Positions 28,974-38,375 of a DNA stretch of 64,000 nucleotides are shown piece by piece. Origin of the DNA: Caballeronia glathei (GTDB taxonomy: Bacteria; Pseudomonadota; Gammaproteobacteria; Burkholderiales; Burkholderiaceae); NCBI RefSeq assembly GCF_000698595.1, contig NZ_JFHC01000016.1, positions 49,128-113,127 of the forward strand. Reading direction: 5' to 3'. A program made the translations under genes and the position numbers. The notes under the pieces were generated by a model that made no database searches, had not been told where the DNA came from, and saw nothing but the letters and a program-made list of their open reading frames with translations. Position 1 is the stretch's first letter, and each line of letters starts with the position of its first letter.

Positions 28974-29285
28974 TCAATCAAGCCCCGCCGCGTGCTGACA
29001 TTCCGACTGGTACCAACGATCGACCAGACGCTGCGCCGCTTGCAGGTCTTCTGGGTAGTACGGGTCGTCCCATAGCGATGGGTTGTACCCCGCTTTCCTG
29101 AGGGCGGCCAGTTCGCTTTGGTGCTGCTTCATTGTCGGAGACGCATTGCTTCTAAGCGCCGTCAGGTCGCGGCATTCTGTAGGGCTTAGATGCGTCGCGC
29201 TTTCTTGCATACCGCCGGTGGCGCAGCCAGCGAGCAGAAACACCAACGCTGGAAGTATCGACCGGTTCGTCAGCGCCATTTTCAT
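28974..29285 (-). CDS. Small lipoprotein, DUF4148-like
   Basis: 103 residues from ATG at 29285. Lipoprotein signal with lipobox LAGC (ILPALVFLLAGCATGG). The C-terminus ELAALRKAGYNPSLWDDPYYPEDLQAAQRLV matches the DUF4148 motif common in Burkholderia, usually found on small exported proteins of unknown role. It is related to the product at 30791-31129. Confidence 0.82.
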   Translation of the reverse strand: MKMALTNRSILPALVFLLAGCATGGMQESATHLSPTECRDLTALRSNASPTMKQHQSELAALRKAGYNPSLWDDPYYPEDLQAAQRLVDRWYQSECQHAAGLD

Positions 29286-29678
29286 CGTATGTTTCCTCGC
29301 ATCCTGTCGCCGGCCGAGGCGGGCATGCCGCCCAGGGTCCGTGCGGGAGGGTAGTGTTCGCCTTCGACGCCCGCCACGTCAACCTCGAGCCACTGTCGCC
29401 TTCCTTCACGACCTTGAAGATACCGGATGTCTGCACATTCTGCGCCGGCTTATGCTGCGTGTCGGTGAAAAAGGGTTCGTACTGCCGGATTGGCTTGCCC
29501 TTGTCGTTGAAGACGATCCAGCCGGATTACCGTGCGAATTTGAAAATTCCTTCATCAAATCGCAAATGTCAAGCGACGATGTCGCGTAAGGTCACAGGAG
29601 AGACGAAGGAGCGGGCAATGGACGAGCCTGATCGGTTGACGTGAGCGCCGTGACGACGCGTGAGTTGATGGAGCCAAT
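29286..29678. other. 393-nt region holding a gene remnant
   Basis: Upstream of the lipoprotein gene and of the OmpR-type regulator. Apart from their promoters it contains a short decayed toxin-like reading frame on the minus strand (29449-29526). No intact gene is seen. Confidence 0.5.
29449..29526 (-). pseudogene. Fragment of a Tc-toxin/SpvB-RHS type gene (TcdB-like)
   Basis: The minus strand reads GWIVFNDKGKPIRQYEPFF TDT, which resembles the conserved N-K-G-K-P-V-R-Q-Y-E-P-F-F segment of insecticidal toxin complex B/C (TcdB) proteins as I recall it. A stop codon lies directly upstream and the similarity ends after about 26 residues. It seems to be a leftover of a deleted toxin gene. Confidence 0.45.
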
Positions 29679-30356
29679 ATGATTCGAGTGCTTACGATCG
29701 AAGACGACGAGATCGCTGCGGACGCTATCGTCAATGCGCTCAGCCGCAGAGGCTTTTCCGTGCATTGGATCGACAATGGCAAGGAGGGCGTGGTCAGTGC
29801 GCTTTGCGACGATTACGACGTGATCACCCTCGACCGGATGTTGCCAGGCATGGACGGTCTGACTATCGTGACGGCGATGCGCGGCACCGGCGTCACGACG
29901 CCGGTGTTGATGCTAAGCGCGCTTGGCGATGTCGATGAGCGTGTGCGGGGTCTGCGCGCGGGCGGCGACGACTATCTGACCAAGCCATTCGATCCGGAGG
30001 AGATGGCTGCGCGGCTCGAAGCGCTGCTGCGCAGAAGCCATGCGCCGACGACGCAATTGGAGACGGTGCTGTCTGTCGGGCCGATCGAACTCGACCTGAT
30101 TTCGCGCAAAGTGCGCCGCGACGGTGAAGAAATTCCGCTGTTGCCGACCGAGTATCGCGTGCTCGAATACATGATGCGTCATGCAGGCCGCACGGTTACG
30201 CGCATGATGCTGTTCGAGTCGGTATGGGGTTACCACTTCGATCCTGGCACCAATCTGATTGACGTGCACATGGGCCGTTTGCGCAAGAAGATCGATCCGC
30301 CCGGAGCGCGCGCGATGATCCAGACCGTGCGTGGGTCCGGCTACATGCTCGGCTAG
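29679..30356 (+). CDS. OmpR/PhoB-type response regulator
   Basis: 225 residues from ATG at 29679 with GGAG upstream. Receiver domain: acidic pair in LTIEDDEIAAD, phosphoacceptor Asp in VITLDRMLPGMDG, Lys in DDYLTKPFDPEE. Winged-helix Trans_reg_C domain with LLPTEYRVLEYMMRHAGRTV and DVHMGRLRKKIDPP. The cognate kinase gene that should follow is broken (30372-30720), so this regulator is now an orphan unless another kinase serves it. Confidence 0.94.
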   Translation: MIRVLTIEDDEIAADAIVNALSRRGFSVHWIDNGKEGVVSALCDDYDVITLDRMLPGMDGLTIVTAMRGTGVTTPVLMLSALGDVDERVRGLRAGGDDYLTKPFDPEEMAARLEALLRRSHAPTTQLETVLSVGPIELDLISRKVRRDGEEIPLLPTEYRVLEYMMRHAGRTVTRMMLFESVWGYHFDPGTNLIDVHMGRLRKKIDPPGARAMIQTVRGSGYMLG

Positions 30357-30371
30357 GAGACGACACCGAGC

Positions 30372-30720
30372 ATGCTGACGTTTGGCATCACCGATGCCGC
30401 CGAAGCTTCTGCCCCCTCCCGCACATTGGCGCCGGATGTCGGCACACGCTGGCATGCCACGACGTTTCAACTCCTGTCCGTGTATGCATTGATCTTCGCG
30501 GTATCCGTGATGCTGCTGCTCGGTTTCATGAGTTGGGTCGTGACCGGCGAAATGAAGCAGCAAAACTAACTATCTCGTGATGGACTGGCAACTCCGGTAC
30601 TTCGACGCGATTCCACATGCCGCACTAGCCAGAGCCATCGGACACCGGCTCGCGTGCGAACGGATGCACGACGCGTACTACGGCCTTTTGGCGCCGTGGC
30701 CTAACAAAAGCTTCATCTGA
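30372..30720 (+). pseudogene. Broken sensor histidine kinase, N-terminal part only
   Basis: ATG at 30372, 15 nt after the regulator gene, reads 65 residues with one membrane helix (LLSVYALIFAVSVMLLLGFM) and stops at EMKQQN. One frame over, directly after, the sequence continues MDWQLRYFDAIPHAALARAI and ERMHDAYYGLLAP, which is the periplasmic part expected of this kinase type, ending at 30720. So a small insertion (perhaps TAAC at about 30568) shifted the frame and the rest of the gene, including the kinase core, is gone. Confidence 0.72.
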
Positions 30721-30790
30721 CTCATGGCGGTTCGATACTGTGCGCGGCGCATCTTTGCATCATCGCAACGTCGCACAAGGAGCGAATGAC

Positions 30791-31129
30791 ATGAAACCCT
30801 TCTGGATGAAAACCACGGTGGTGCTTTGCATGTTGGTGGCAAGTGGCGCAGCGTCGGCTGGCGCCAAGCTTACGCCGGGCGAATGCAACGACTATCCGTT
30901 TACACCGCTGAGCAAGCCGGTCACGCATGCACAATTGATGCAGGAACTCAGTGAGCTGGAATCGGTGGGTTACCAGGCGGCCGCAGGAGACGATAACTAC
31001 TATCCGTCGGAAATTCAGCAGGCGGAAGCGAGGCTCAGGCTGAAATACCGCGCCGACTGCCTCGGTGAGAACGTAAAGGTGCCGACATCGCCGATCATTT
31101 ACAGCGGCGGCCCGAGCGGATTTTATTGA
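30791..31129 (+). CDS. Small exported protein, DUF4148
   Basis: 112 residues from ATG at 30791. Signal peptide MKPFWMKTTVVLCMLVASGAASAGA, cut near ASA-GA. The mature part has the DUF4148 motif: THAQLMQELSELESVGYQAA and DDNYYPSEIQQAEARL. Related to the lipoprotein at 28974-29285. Function unknown; likely periplasmic. Confidence 0.85.
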   Translation: MKPFWMKTTVVLCMLVASGAASAGAKLTPGECNDYPFTPLSKPVTHAQLMQELSELESVGYQAAAGDDNYYPSEIQQAEARLRLKYRADCLGENVKVPTSPIIYSGGPSGFY

Positions 31130-31824
31130 TGTTCCGTCACGGCGCGAGCGCGTCGATCGCAAGCAGGCGACAGGTACCGTTTTGCGCATCAAGCCCGCGC
31201 AATCAGGGCGTGTGCAAAACGGTTGCCTGCGGTATGTGGGAATTCCTTTGGACTGTACGCAATCAGCGTACGCCGCGCTGCGAGCGAACGTACTACGCGC
31301 GCACCGGCTTCAGCGCGAGCGTCGCAATCAGATTCACCGCTGCGCGCAGCGACAGCAGCTGCCCGAGCGGCACAATCGATGTGTCCGCAATCGTATCGGC
31401 GGCACACCTATGGTCAACCGTCCGTCGTTCGCGACATGACTTCGCGATCGGCGTGGCGTCGTTCATCGACCGTGCCGGGAGTTGACCCGGCTGCGTCGCG
31501 CGGCCTTGTCCATTTCGCATGCTCAAGCGGAGCATCGCGTCGACATGAAAGGTGCTTCAATAGAGCCACCTATACTTCGCGGTGAAAGTCCGGGCATTTT
31601 CAGCGCAATTCCCAGCACGATATTCCGGTTGATTGAACGGCCGCGCAAAAAGCGGTCGTGAGAGATCGGGCAGCTTGATCACATCGACGATCGCTGGACG
31701 CCAGGTCAGTGCTTCTCAACGTTGACTCACGATCCCGCTAAGCACCGCTTCGATATCAAAGGGCGCCGCGGCGGGAACATCGCTTGCAAAGGGCCGTGCA
31801 AATTGGCGATGACGAAGTTCATCC
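31130..31824. other. 695-nt region without an intact gene
   Basis: Downstream of the DUF4148 gene and of the efflux operon (convergent). Minus-strand frames around 31293-31480 give ADTIADTSIVPLGQLL and AAVNLIATLALKPVRA, which look protein-like but have no start site or complete frame; possibly a decayed gene. A small hairpin GCCGC-GCAAAAA-GCGGT near 31640 might end the efflux transcript. Nothing else is seen. Confidence 0.4.
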
Positions 31825-33357
31825 TCAACGTGCGCGCACGTCCTGCGGCGACGTGCGCAGCGCGATCGGCGAAAACGGAACCGTTTCTTTCGGCGTCGGC
31901 AGGTCTTGCGCCGACCAGCCGCCGCCAAGCGCGCCGATCAGATCGACCGCCGTCTGCAGCCTGCGGGCCTTCACCTGGACCTTTGACAGTTCGGCGCTCA
32001 ATGCAGCGATTTGCGCCACCGTGACGTTGAGGTAATCGTTGAGACCGCTCGTATAAAGCTGCATCGCGATGTCCTGCGCCTTCAGTGACGCCGTGACAGC
32101 GTCGCTTTGCTGCTTATACTCGGTGGCGAGCGTGTTCGTCAGCGACAGTTGATCCTCGACCTGCTGGAATGCTTTGAGCACTGTCGACCGATAGGTGTCC
32201 GCGGCCTGATGGAACGAGGACCAGCTCTGTTGCTCTTCGGCCCGGCGCAGTCCGCCTTCGAACAAAGGCAGCATCGCCGATGCACCGATACTCCACAGGC
32301 TGTCCGGCAGCGAAGCGAGCCCGATACCGTTGTTCTCGAAGCCGAAATTGGCACTGAGCTGGATGTTCGGATAGAACGCCGCGCGCGCGACCCCGATCGC
32401 CGCATTGGCCGCGGCCATTTCGCGCTCCGTTGCCGCGATGTCGGGTCGCCGTTGCAGCAGCGCCGACGGCACGCCGACAGGGATGGCAGGAATCGCGAAC
32501 TGTTTGAGATTGCCGGGAGGCAGCGCGAAGGTCGATGGGTTCTGGCCGGCCAGCACGGCAATGGCATGTTCGAGAACCGCGCGTTGCGCTTCAATGTCCG
32601 TATCGGCTGCCTGCGCCGTGGCCAGCTGGTCGCGAGCTCGCTCGAGATCGAGGCCCGAACCGATCTTGCCGGTGTAGCGCAGCTTCGTGATGTTCACCGC
32701 GTCGCGGTAGTAGACCAGCGTCTTCGTATAGACCGCATGCTGCGCGTCGAGCCCACGCAGCATCATGTAGTCGCTTGCCAGCTGCATCTCGAGACTGAGT
32801 CGAGCCGTTGCGACGAGCGCCGCCGTGGCCTGCGCGTTGGCCTTTGCAAAGCGGGTGCGGTTGCGAATTTCTCCCCAGAAATCGGGCTCCCAGGTCGCCG
32901 CTGCGCCATATCCGAGCGACGCCTCTTCGAGTGGCAGGGACGGACTGGACGCGAGGCTGTGAAAGAGCGTATGCGCCGATTCCGCGTTTTGCGATGCGAA
33001 CGCTTGCGCGCTCAGTTGCGGAAACAGCTGCGAACGGGCTTCGGCAACCACGTCGCGGGCCTGCGTATAAGTCTCCTGTGCGGCCTGCAGATCCGGGTTT
33101 GCGGCAGCGAGTCCGGCTTCGAGCCGGTCGAGTTCGCTGTCTCCGAACATCTTCCACCACGGCCCGTGTGCGAGCTGGTCTTCAGGATGGGCGAGCACGA
33201 ACGGGCCGGTTCCCTTGTAGCTCATCGGCAGCATCGTCGTGTGCGGCTGCGTATAGACCGGCGCGAGGCTGCAGCCGGCAAGCGGCGCCACAAGCGCCAG
33301 CAATGTGCCGACGAGCGTGCCGGCGCGGGCGAAGGCAGGTTTGACGTGGCGCATCAT
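31825..33357 (-). CDS. RND efflux outer-membrane lipoprotein, NodT family
   Basis: 510 residues from ATG at 33357 (or 33354). Signal with lipobox LAGCSLAPVYTQP, then two OEP (TolC-like) domains (ELDRLEAGLAAANPDLQAAQ, LQRRPDIAATEREMAAANAAIGVARAAFYP, and DNYLNVTVAQIAALS-like sequence near the end). Outer-membrane channel of the tripartite pump encoded upstream. The start overlaps the adaptor stop by four bases. Confidence 0.95.
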   Translation of the reverse strand: MMRHVKPAFARAGTLVGTLLALVAPLAGCSLAPVYTQPHTTMLPMSYKGTGPFVLAHPEDQLAHGPWWKMFGDSELDRLEAGLAAANPDLQAAQETYTQARDVVAEARSQLFPQLSAQAFASQNAESAHTLFHSLASSPSLPLEEASLGYGAAATWEPDFWGEIRNRTRFAKANAQATAALVATARLSLEMQLASDYMMLRGLDAQHAVYTKTLVYYRDAVNITKLRYTGKIGSGLDLERARDQLATAQAADTDIEAQRAVLEHAIAVLAGQNPSTFALPPGNLKQFAIPAIPVGVPSALLQRRPDIAATEREMAAANAAIGVARAAFYPNIQLSANFGFENNGIGLASLPDSLWSIGASAMLPLFEGGLRRAEEQQSWSSFHQAADTYRSTVLKAFQQVEDQLSLTNTLATEYKQQSDAVTASLKAQDIAMQLYTSGLNDYLNVTVAQIAALSAELSKVQVKARRLQTAVDLIGALGGGWSAQDLPTPKETVPFSPIALRTSPQDVRAR

Positions 33358-34622
33358 TTCGAGTCCCTTCCGGCCGGGTCGGCGTCGGCAGGTTTCTTCT
33401 GGCCAGCGGCTTGCACAGGTTGCGCGACCGCGACCGTCTGCGCGATGCCGGGCACGCCGTTGACGATATCGACCTTCTGACCGTCGAGTATCCCGGCTGA
33501 CGGGTTGACGACGAAGCGGTCGGTCGGCTTCAGTCCTGAGATGACCTGCACGTTCTGGCCGAGATTGAGCCCGAGCATCACGTTCTGCAGATGCACGCGG
33601 TCGTGCGAGTCCACGAGCGCGACCTGCATGCCCTGTTCACGGAACACCAGCGCCTGTTCGGGCACGACGAGTATGTTCCTGTCGGATGGCACTTTAAAGG
33701 TTACCGTCGCATAGGTGCCGGGCCACAGAAGATGGTCGGGGTTATCGGCGACCAGTTCGGTAACGACCGTTCTCGTGCGGGGATCGAATGCGTTTGCGGT
33801 GGTGAGCAGCTTCGCGTGGAACTCGCGACCCGGATACTGCGGCACCGTGAAGATCGCGTCGAGGCCCGGCTTCAGCATGCCGGCGTAGTCCTGCGGAACC
33901 GACACGAAAAGGCGCATCTCGTGCACGTCCGCCACCGAGAACAGCTCGTCGGCCGAGCCACGGGAGCTGACATCGCCGCCGGCCGGGTTGACGTAGTTGC
34001 CGATGTCCGTATCGCGCGACGTGATCACGCCGTCGAACGGCGCAACGATGCTCTTGAACTGCTCGAGCGCATGGTAGCGCTCGACGTTGTGTTCCGCCGC
34101 CATCACCATCGCATCTTTGGCGGCCGCATTCGCCATCTTGATGTCGACGTCTTCCTGCGCGACCGCTTCAGTGCCGGCGAGCGCCTTCCAGCGCGTCGCC
34201 GTGACGTCGGCCAGCTTGCTGTTGGTCTTCGCAACGGCGAGATCGGCAAGCGCTCCCTGATACTGCTGGTCGACAGTCGGCGCGTCGATCGTGGCGAGCA
34301 GCGAGCCTTTCTTGACGAAAGCACCATAGTCGACGTACCACTTTTGCACATAGCCCGATACTTGCGCATAGATCGGCGCCGTGTACCACGCATTGATGTT
34401 GCCGGGCAGGGTGACGCTGCGCATCGCAGGGCCCGGCGCGGGCCCCATCACCTGAACCTGAGGCACGGCCTCGTCATCGGTGGCCGCTTTCAGGTCCACG
34501 AAGCTGTCGTGTCGTTGAACGATGCCGAGGACGACCAGCCCGCCGAGAATCATCGCGGCGATCGCGACGGACCATTTAGCGCGGCTTTGGCTCGGTACCA
34601 GCACCTCGCGAGGAATGTTCAT
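33354..34622 (-). CDS. RND efflux periplasmic adaptor (membrane fusion protein)
   Basis: 422 residues from ATG at 34622, overlapping the permease stop by four bases. One N-terminal membrane anchor (WSVAIAAMILGGLVVLGIV). Biotinyl-lipoyl-like and beta-barrel segments are seen in VSGYVQKWYVDYGAFVKKG, SIVAPFDGVITSRDTDIGNYV and VPEQALVFREQG. It links the inner-membrane pump with the NodT channel. The C-terminus is long and Gln/Ala-rich. Confidence 0.95.
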   Translation of the reverse strand: MNIPREVLVPSQSRAKWSVAIAAMILGGLVVLGIVQRHDSFVDLKAATDDEAVPQVQVMGPAPGPAMRSVTLPGNINAWYTAPIYAQVSGYVQKWYVDYGAFVKKGSLLATIDAPTVDQQYQGALADLAVAKTNSKLADVTATRWKALAGTEAVAQEDVDIKMANAAAKDAMVMAAEHNVERYHALEQFKSIVAPFDGVITSRDTDIGNYVNPAGGDVSSRGSADELFSVADVHEMRLFVSVPQDYAGMLKPGLDAIFTVPQYPGREFHAKLLTTANAFDPRTRTVVTELVADNPDHLLWPGTYATVTFKVPSDRNILVVPEQALVFREQGMQVALVDSHDRVHLQNVMLGLNLGQNVQVISGLKPTDRFVVNPSAGILDGQKVDIVNGVPGIAQTVAVAQPVQAAGQKKPADADPAGRDSK

Positions 34623-37600
34623 AGATGAGACTCCGTGGTGTCTTTGCCGTTGCGATGCATGATCGCGAACACGCAGGGGACGAATAGCAAAGTGGCGAAT
34701 GTGGCGATCAGCAGACCGCCGATCACGGCGCGGCCGAGCGGCGCGTTCTGCGAATTGCTTAGCGACATCGGCAACATGCCGATGATCATCGCGAGCGCGG
34801 TCATCATCACGGGCCGGATTCGCGCATAGCCGGCTTCAATTGCCGCGGCCACTGCGTTGCCATGTGCGGCAAGGCGCTCGCGCGCGAACGACACGACCAG
34901 AATTGAGTTCGCGGTCGCGGTGCCCATGCACATGATTGCTCCGGTGAGCGCGGGCACGGAAAGGTTCGTATGGGTGAGAAAGAGACTCCACACGATGCCC
35001 GCAAGTGCGCCTGGCAAAGCGGTGATGATGATGAACGGGTCGAGCCAGGATTGAAAATTGATGACGATCACGAGGTACACCAGCAGCACCGATATCGCGA
35101 GACCGCCGAGCAGTTGCGCGTACGCGTGCTTCATCGTCGTCGCCTGACCGCGCAAGTGAATGCTCGCACCGTGCGGCAACTGTGCCTGCATCTGGTTCAC
35201 GACCTTTTCCACATCGCCTTCGACCGCGCCGAGATCGCGTTGCTGGTTGCTTACATACACGTCGATGGCCGGCAGGATGTTGTAGTGCGATACCACCAGC
35301 GGCGAACCAGTCTGCGAAATCGTGCCGAGCGCGCCGAGCAGCTGCGTGCTGCTACCGCTTGGCGAGCCGTTGCCTTGATCGATCGGGATGGTCTCGAGGT
35401 CGTTCAGCGACGAAAGCTGGTCTTGCGGCGTCTGCAGGTTGACGAGGTGTGAGACGCCGTTGGCCGTGTCGAGCCAGTACGTCGGCGCTGTTTGACCACT
35501 GCCGGAAAGCGTCGCGAGCGCGTTGTTGGCGATGCTCGCTTCCGTCAGATTCACGCCGGATGCGAAGCTGCGATCCGCGTCCACTTTCAGCGTCGGTTCG
35601 TCGAATAGCTGCTGAACGTGCACGTCGGCTGCGCCCGGAATCCGGCGAAGACGCGCGGCGAGCTTTTGCGCAAAGGCCATGTTCTCGAGTTGTCCGCGGC
35701 CGGCGATCTGCACATCGATCGGCGAAGGCAAGCCGAAGTTCAGGATCTTCGCGGTGATGTCGCCCGGCAGGAACGAGAACTGCGTGCCTGGGAACATCTT
35801 CGGCAACTCGCGGCGCAGCTTCGCGCGGTATTCGTCCACGGGTGATGCCTCGTTTTTCATGCTGATCGTGATGTCGCAGTCCTGCGGCCCGATCGTGCCA
35901 TTCGAGTTGTACGCTTCGTTGGTGCTGCTGGTCGGCAAGCCGCAGTTGTCGACGAGATTGGTGACTTGGCCCGGCAGGATGCGGCGAACGCCGTGATTCA
36001 CGAGGTCCGCAATTTCGCCCGTGTCTTCAAGACGGGTGCCGGCCGGCGCGCGCATATGCATGTCGATCTCGTTCGACTTGATGCTCGGGAAGAAATCGCG
36101 GCCGAGAAAGGCGACGAGACCCATCGATGCAACGGCGCACGCGACGAACGTCAGCACGAAGCGCTGGCGGTGGACCACGGCAAGCGTCAGCAGGTCGCGA
36201 TAGCGCTCGCGGAAGGCGGTGAAACGCCGCTCGAAGCCGCGCTGAAAGCGCGTGAAAAAGCCCGCGTTGCCGGCCGCACGGCCGTGACCGTGAACGTGAG
36301 CGGGTGCGTGCACTTGCCCGCGCAGCAGCCACGCCGCCATTGTTGGCACGAGCGTGCGCGACAGCACGAACGAGGCGAGCATCGCGTAGATGATCGCCTC
36401 GGCGAGCGGGCGGAACAGGTAGCCGGAAATGCCGCCAAGCTGAAACATCGGCAGCCACACGATACAAATGCACAGCGTCGCGACGAGCGTCGGCACGACG
36501 ATCTGATTGGCGGCCGCGATGATGCCCGGCTCCAGTTCCTCGCCTGATTCCAGGTGCGTGTCGATATTTTCGATCATCACGGTCGCGTCATCGACGAGAA
36601 TACCCACCGCGAGTGCAAGTCCGCCCAGTGTCATCACGTTGATCGTCTGACCGGTCAGGTGCAGCATGATGACCGAGCACAGAATCGCGAGGGGAATCGA
36701 CGTCGCGACGATCAGCGTCGAACGCCAGCTGCCGAGAAAGAGCAGCACCGTCATGCCGGTGAGCAGCGCCGCGGTGACCATCTCCTGCACGACGTCGCGC
36801 ACCGAATCTTTGACGAACCCGGAGGTGTCGTTGAGCGGGGTGATTTTCACGCCGGGTGGCAGCGACTTGACGATGCCGGGCAGCGCCTTCTTGATGCCTG
36901 CAACGACGGAGAGCGTCGACGCATCGCCGCTTTTCAGTATCTCGATGAGCACCGACTGCTTGCCTTTCACCAGCACCGCGTTGATTTGCGGAGGCGAGCC
37001 GCGGTGCACGTACGCGACGTCGCGCAGGTAGACCGTCGCACCGTTGACCGTCTTGATAGGCATGTTGTTGAAAGAGGGCACCGCGACCGGCGTCGAGTTC
37101 GTTTGAACCATGAAATCGAGGGCACCGATCTTCTGGTCCCCGGCCGGCAATACCACGTTTTCTTTCGCGAGCGCGTGTGCGACATCGGTGGCTGACAGGC
37201 CATGCGCGAGCAGCTTCGCCTGGTTCAGGTCGATTTCGACGTTCAGCGAGCTGCCGCCGTAAGGGTTCGGGATCGCTGTGCCGGGTACGGATACGAGCGC
37301 CGGCCGGATCAGATTGGACGCCATGTCGTAGATTTGCGCGGCCGTCATGCTGGGCGCCGAGACCTGCAGAAACAGCACCGGAACCGACGACGCGCTATAC
37401 GAAAGCACCTGCGGCGGCGTGATGCCGGCTGGCATCTGCTTTAGGACGGTCTGCGAAATCGCGGTCACTTGCGCCTGAGCGGCTGCGATGTCGGTCCCCG
37501 GTTGAAAGAAGATCTTGACGACGCCTGTTCCATAGAGCGACTGGCTTTCGATGTGCTGGATATTGGCGACCGTCGTAGTCAACGCGCGCTCGTAGTAGTA

Positions 37601-37795
37601 GACGACGCGGCCCGACATGTCCTGCGGAGAGAGGCCGGTGTACGACCACACGACCGCGACGACTGGGATGCGGATTGCCGGAAAGATATCCGTCGGCGTC
37701 TTCAATATCGCCATCGCGCCAGCGAGCACGATGAGGATGCTCATCACCACAAATGTGAGCGGGCGGCGCAGGGCAACCAGGACAATGGCGTTCAT
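34619..37795 (-). CDS. RND-family efflux permease (AcrB/MdtB-like)
   Basis: 1058 residues from ATG at 37795 (MNAIVLVALRRPLTFVVMS); a longer in-frame start at 37993 has no RND similarity. Twelve membrane helices in two sets of six around large periplasmic loops; RND marks include TPTDIFPAI near 35, VALAILVDDATVMIENI-like sequence (GGLALAVGILVDDATVMIEN), and the charged Asp-Asp of helix 4. First gene of the pump operon. Substrate cannot be read from sequence; the order permease-adaptor-channel and lack of a local regulator are notable. Confidence 0.95.
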   Translation of the reverse strand: MNAIVLVALRRPLTFVVMSILIVLAGAMAILKTPTDIFPAIRIPVVAVVWSYTGLSPQDMSGRVVYYYERALTTTVANIQHIESQSLYGTGVVKIFFQPGTDIAAAQAQVTAISQTVLKQMPAGITPPQVLSYSASSVPVLFLQVSAPSMTAAQIYDMASNLIRPALVSVPGTAIPNPYGGSSLNVEIDLNQAKLLAHGLSATDVAHALAKENVVLPAGDQKIGALDFMVQTNSTPVAVPSFNNMPIKTVNGATVYLRDVAYVHRGSPPQINAVLVKGKQSVLIEILKSGDASTLSVVAGIKKALPGIVKSLPPGVKITPLNDTSGFVKDSVRDVVQEMVTAALLTGMTVLLFLGSWRSTLIVATSIPLAILCSVIMLHLTGQTINVMTLGGLALAVGILVDDATVMIENIDTHLESGEELEPGIIAAANQIVVPTLVATLCICIVWLPMFQLGGISGYLFRPLAEAIIYAMLASFVLSRTLVPTMAAWLLRGQVHAPAHVHGHGRAAGNAGFFTRFQRGFERRFTAFRERYRDLLTLAVVHRQRFVLTFVACAVASMGLVAFLGRDFFPSIKSNEIDMHMRAPAGTRLEDTGEIADLVNHGVRRILPGQVTNLVDNCGLPTSSTNEAYNSNGTIGPQDCDITISMKNEASPVDEYRAKLRRELPKMFPGTQFSFLPGDITAKILNFGLPSPIDVQIAGRGQLENMAFAQKLAARLRRIPGAADVHVQQLFDEPTLKVDADRSFASGVNLTEASIANNALATLSGSGQTAPTYWLDTANGVSHLVNLQTPQDQLSSLNDLETIPIDQGNGSPSGSSTQLLGALGTISQTGSPLVVSHYNILPAIDVYVSNQQRDLGAVEGDVEKVVNQMQAQLPHGASIHLRGQATTMKHAYAQLLGGLAISVLLVYLVIVINFQSWLDPFIIITALPGALAGIVWSLFLTHTNLSVPALTGAIMCMGTATANSILVVSFARERLAAHGNAVAAAIEAGYARIRPVMMTALAMIIGMLPMSLSNSQNAPLGRAVIGGLLIATFATLLFVPCVFAIMHRNGKDTTESHL

Positions 37796-38375
37796 GAAAA
37801 GGTGTTGGCGGCTTCGGGGTTGATTCTGGGCGTCGGACGTGTTTGCAGTGCTTGATGCCGCCCGGCGCGGCGCGACAAGCTGAACGGAAAACTGCGCGTC
37901 CGAATGCGTTACGGCTGCGGGGCTAGATTGCGCGCTGACGAGAGCGTCGTGAGGGTCGCGCCCCGATCTTTGCTCAACCCGCCACGCTCGCATGGTGTGG
38001 CGGATCGGGAATGGGCTTGCATCGCGTGGAACTGGTTCATGGTCGAATGCCGGTCAGTTGGGAACAAGGATGCATGATCGTTGTTCGGGATTAACCCGCA
38101 TTGGCCAGCTTGATGAAGGATTCTTAATTTTCGACGGCGACGCGCCAACGCGCCGATGGGGTGGCGTGCGTGCGAAAGCGGAATGCGAGAACGCGCTGAC
38201 GTGCCGATTCCGGCATATGTATCCGACCGGCTTTCTGTTCGGCTTGGGTTGGACGCGCCCATGGAAATCCACGTCGAAAGAACAGATCAAGCGCACTAAG
38301 GTAACGCGCTGTAATATACTCAAGCACGGTTAGCTAAGCGAAAGTTCCATTCCGATATCGTTCGGGATCAAACAG
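37796..38375. other. 580-nt divergent intergenic region
   Basis: Lies between the RND permease start and the DUF4118 gene, and should hold both promoters. The weak frames on both strands have no ribosome site and no family resemblance. No terminator, repeat or RNA gene is apparent. Confidence 0.5.

Noticed and set aside
31293..31535. Small minus-strand gene in the gap before the efflux operon
   Set aside because: Protein-like words occur but there is no ribosome site, no complete domain and no family match; kept only as a note on the region.
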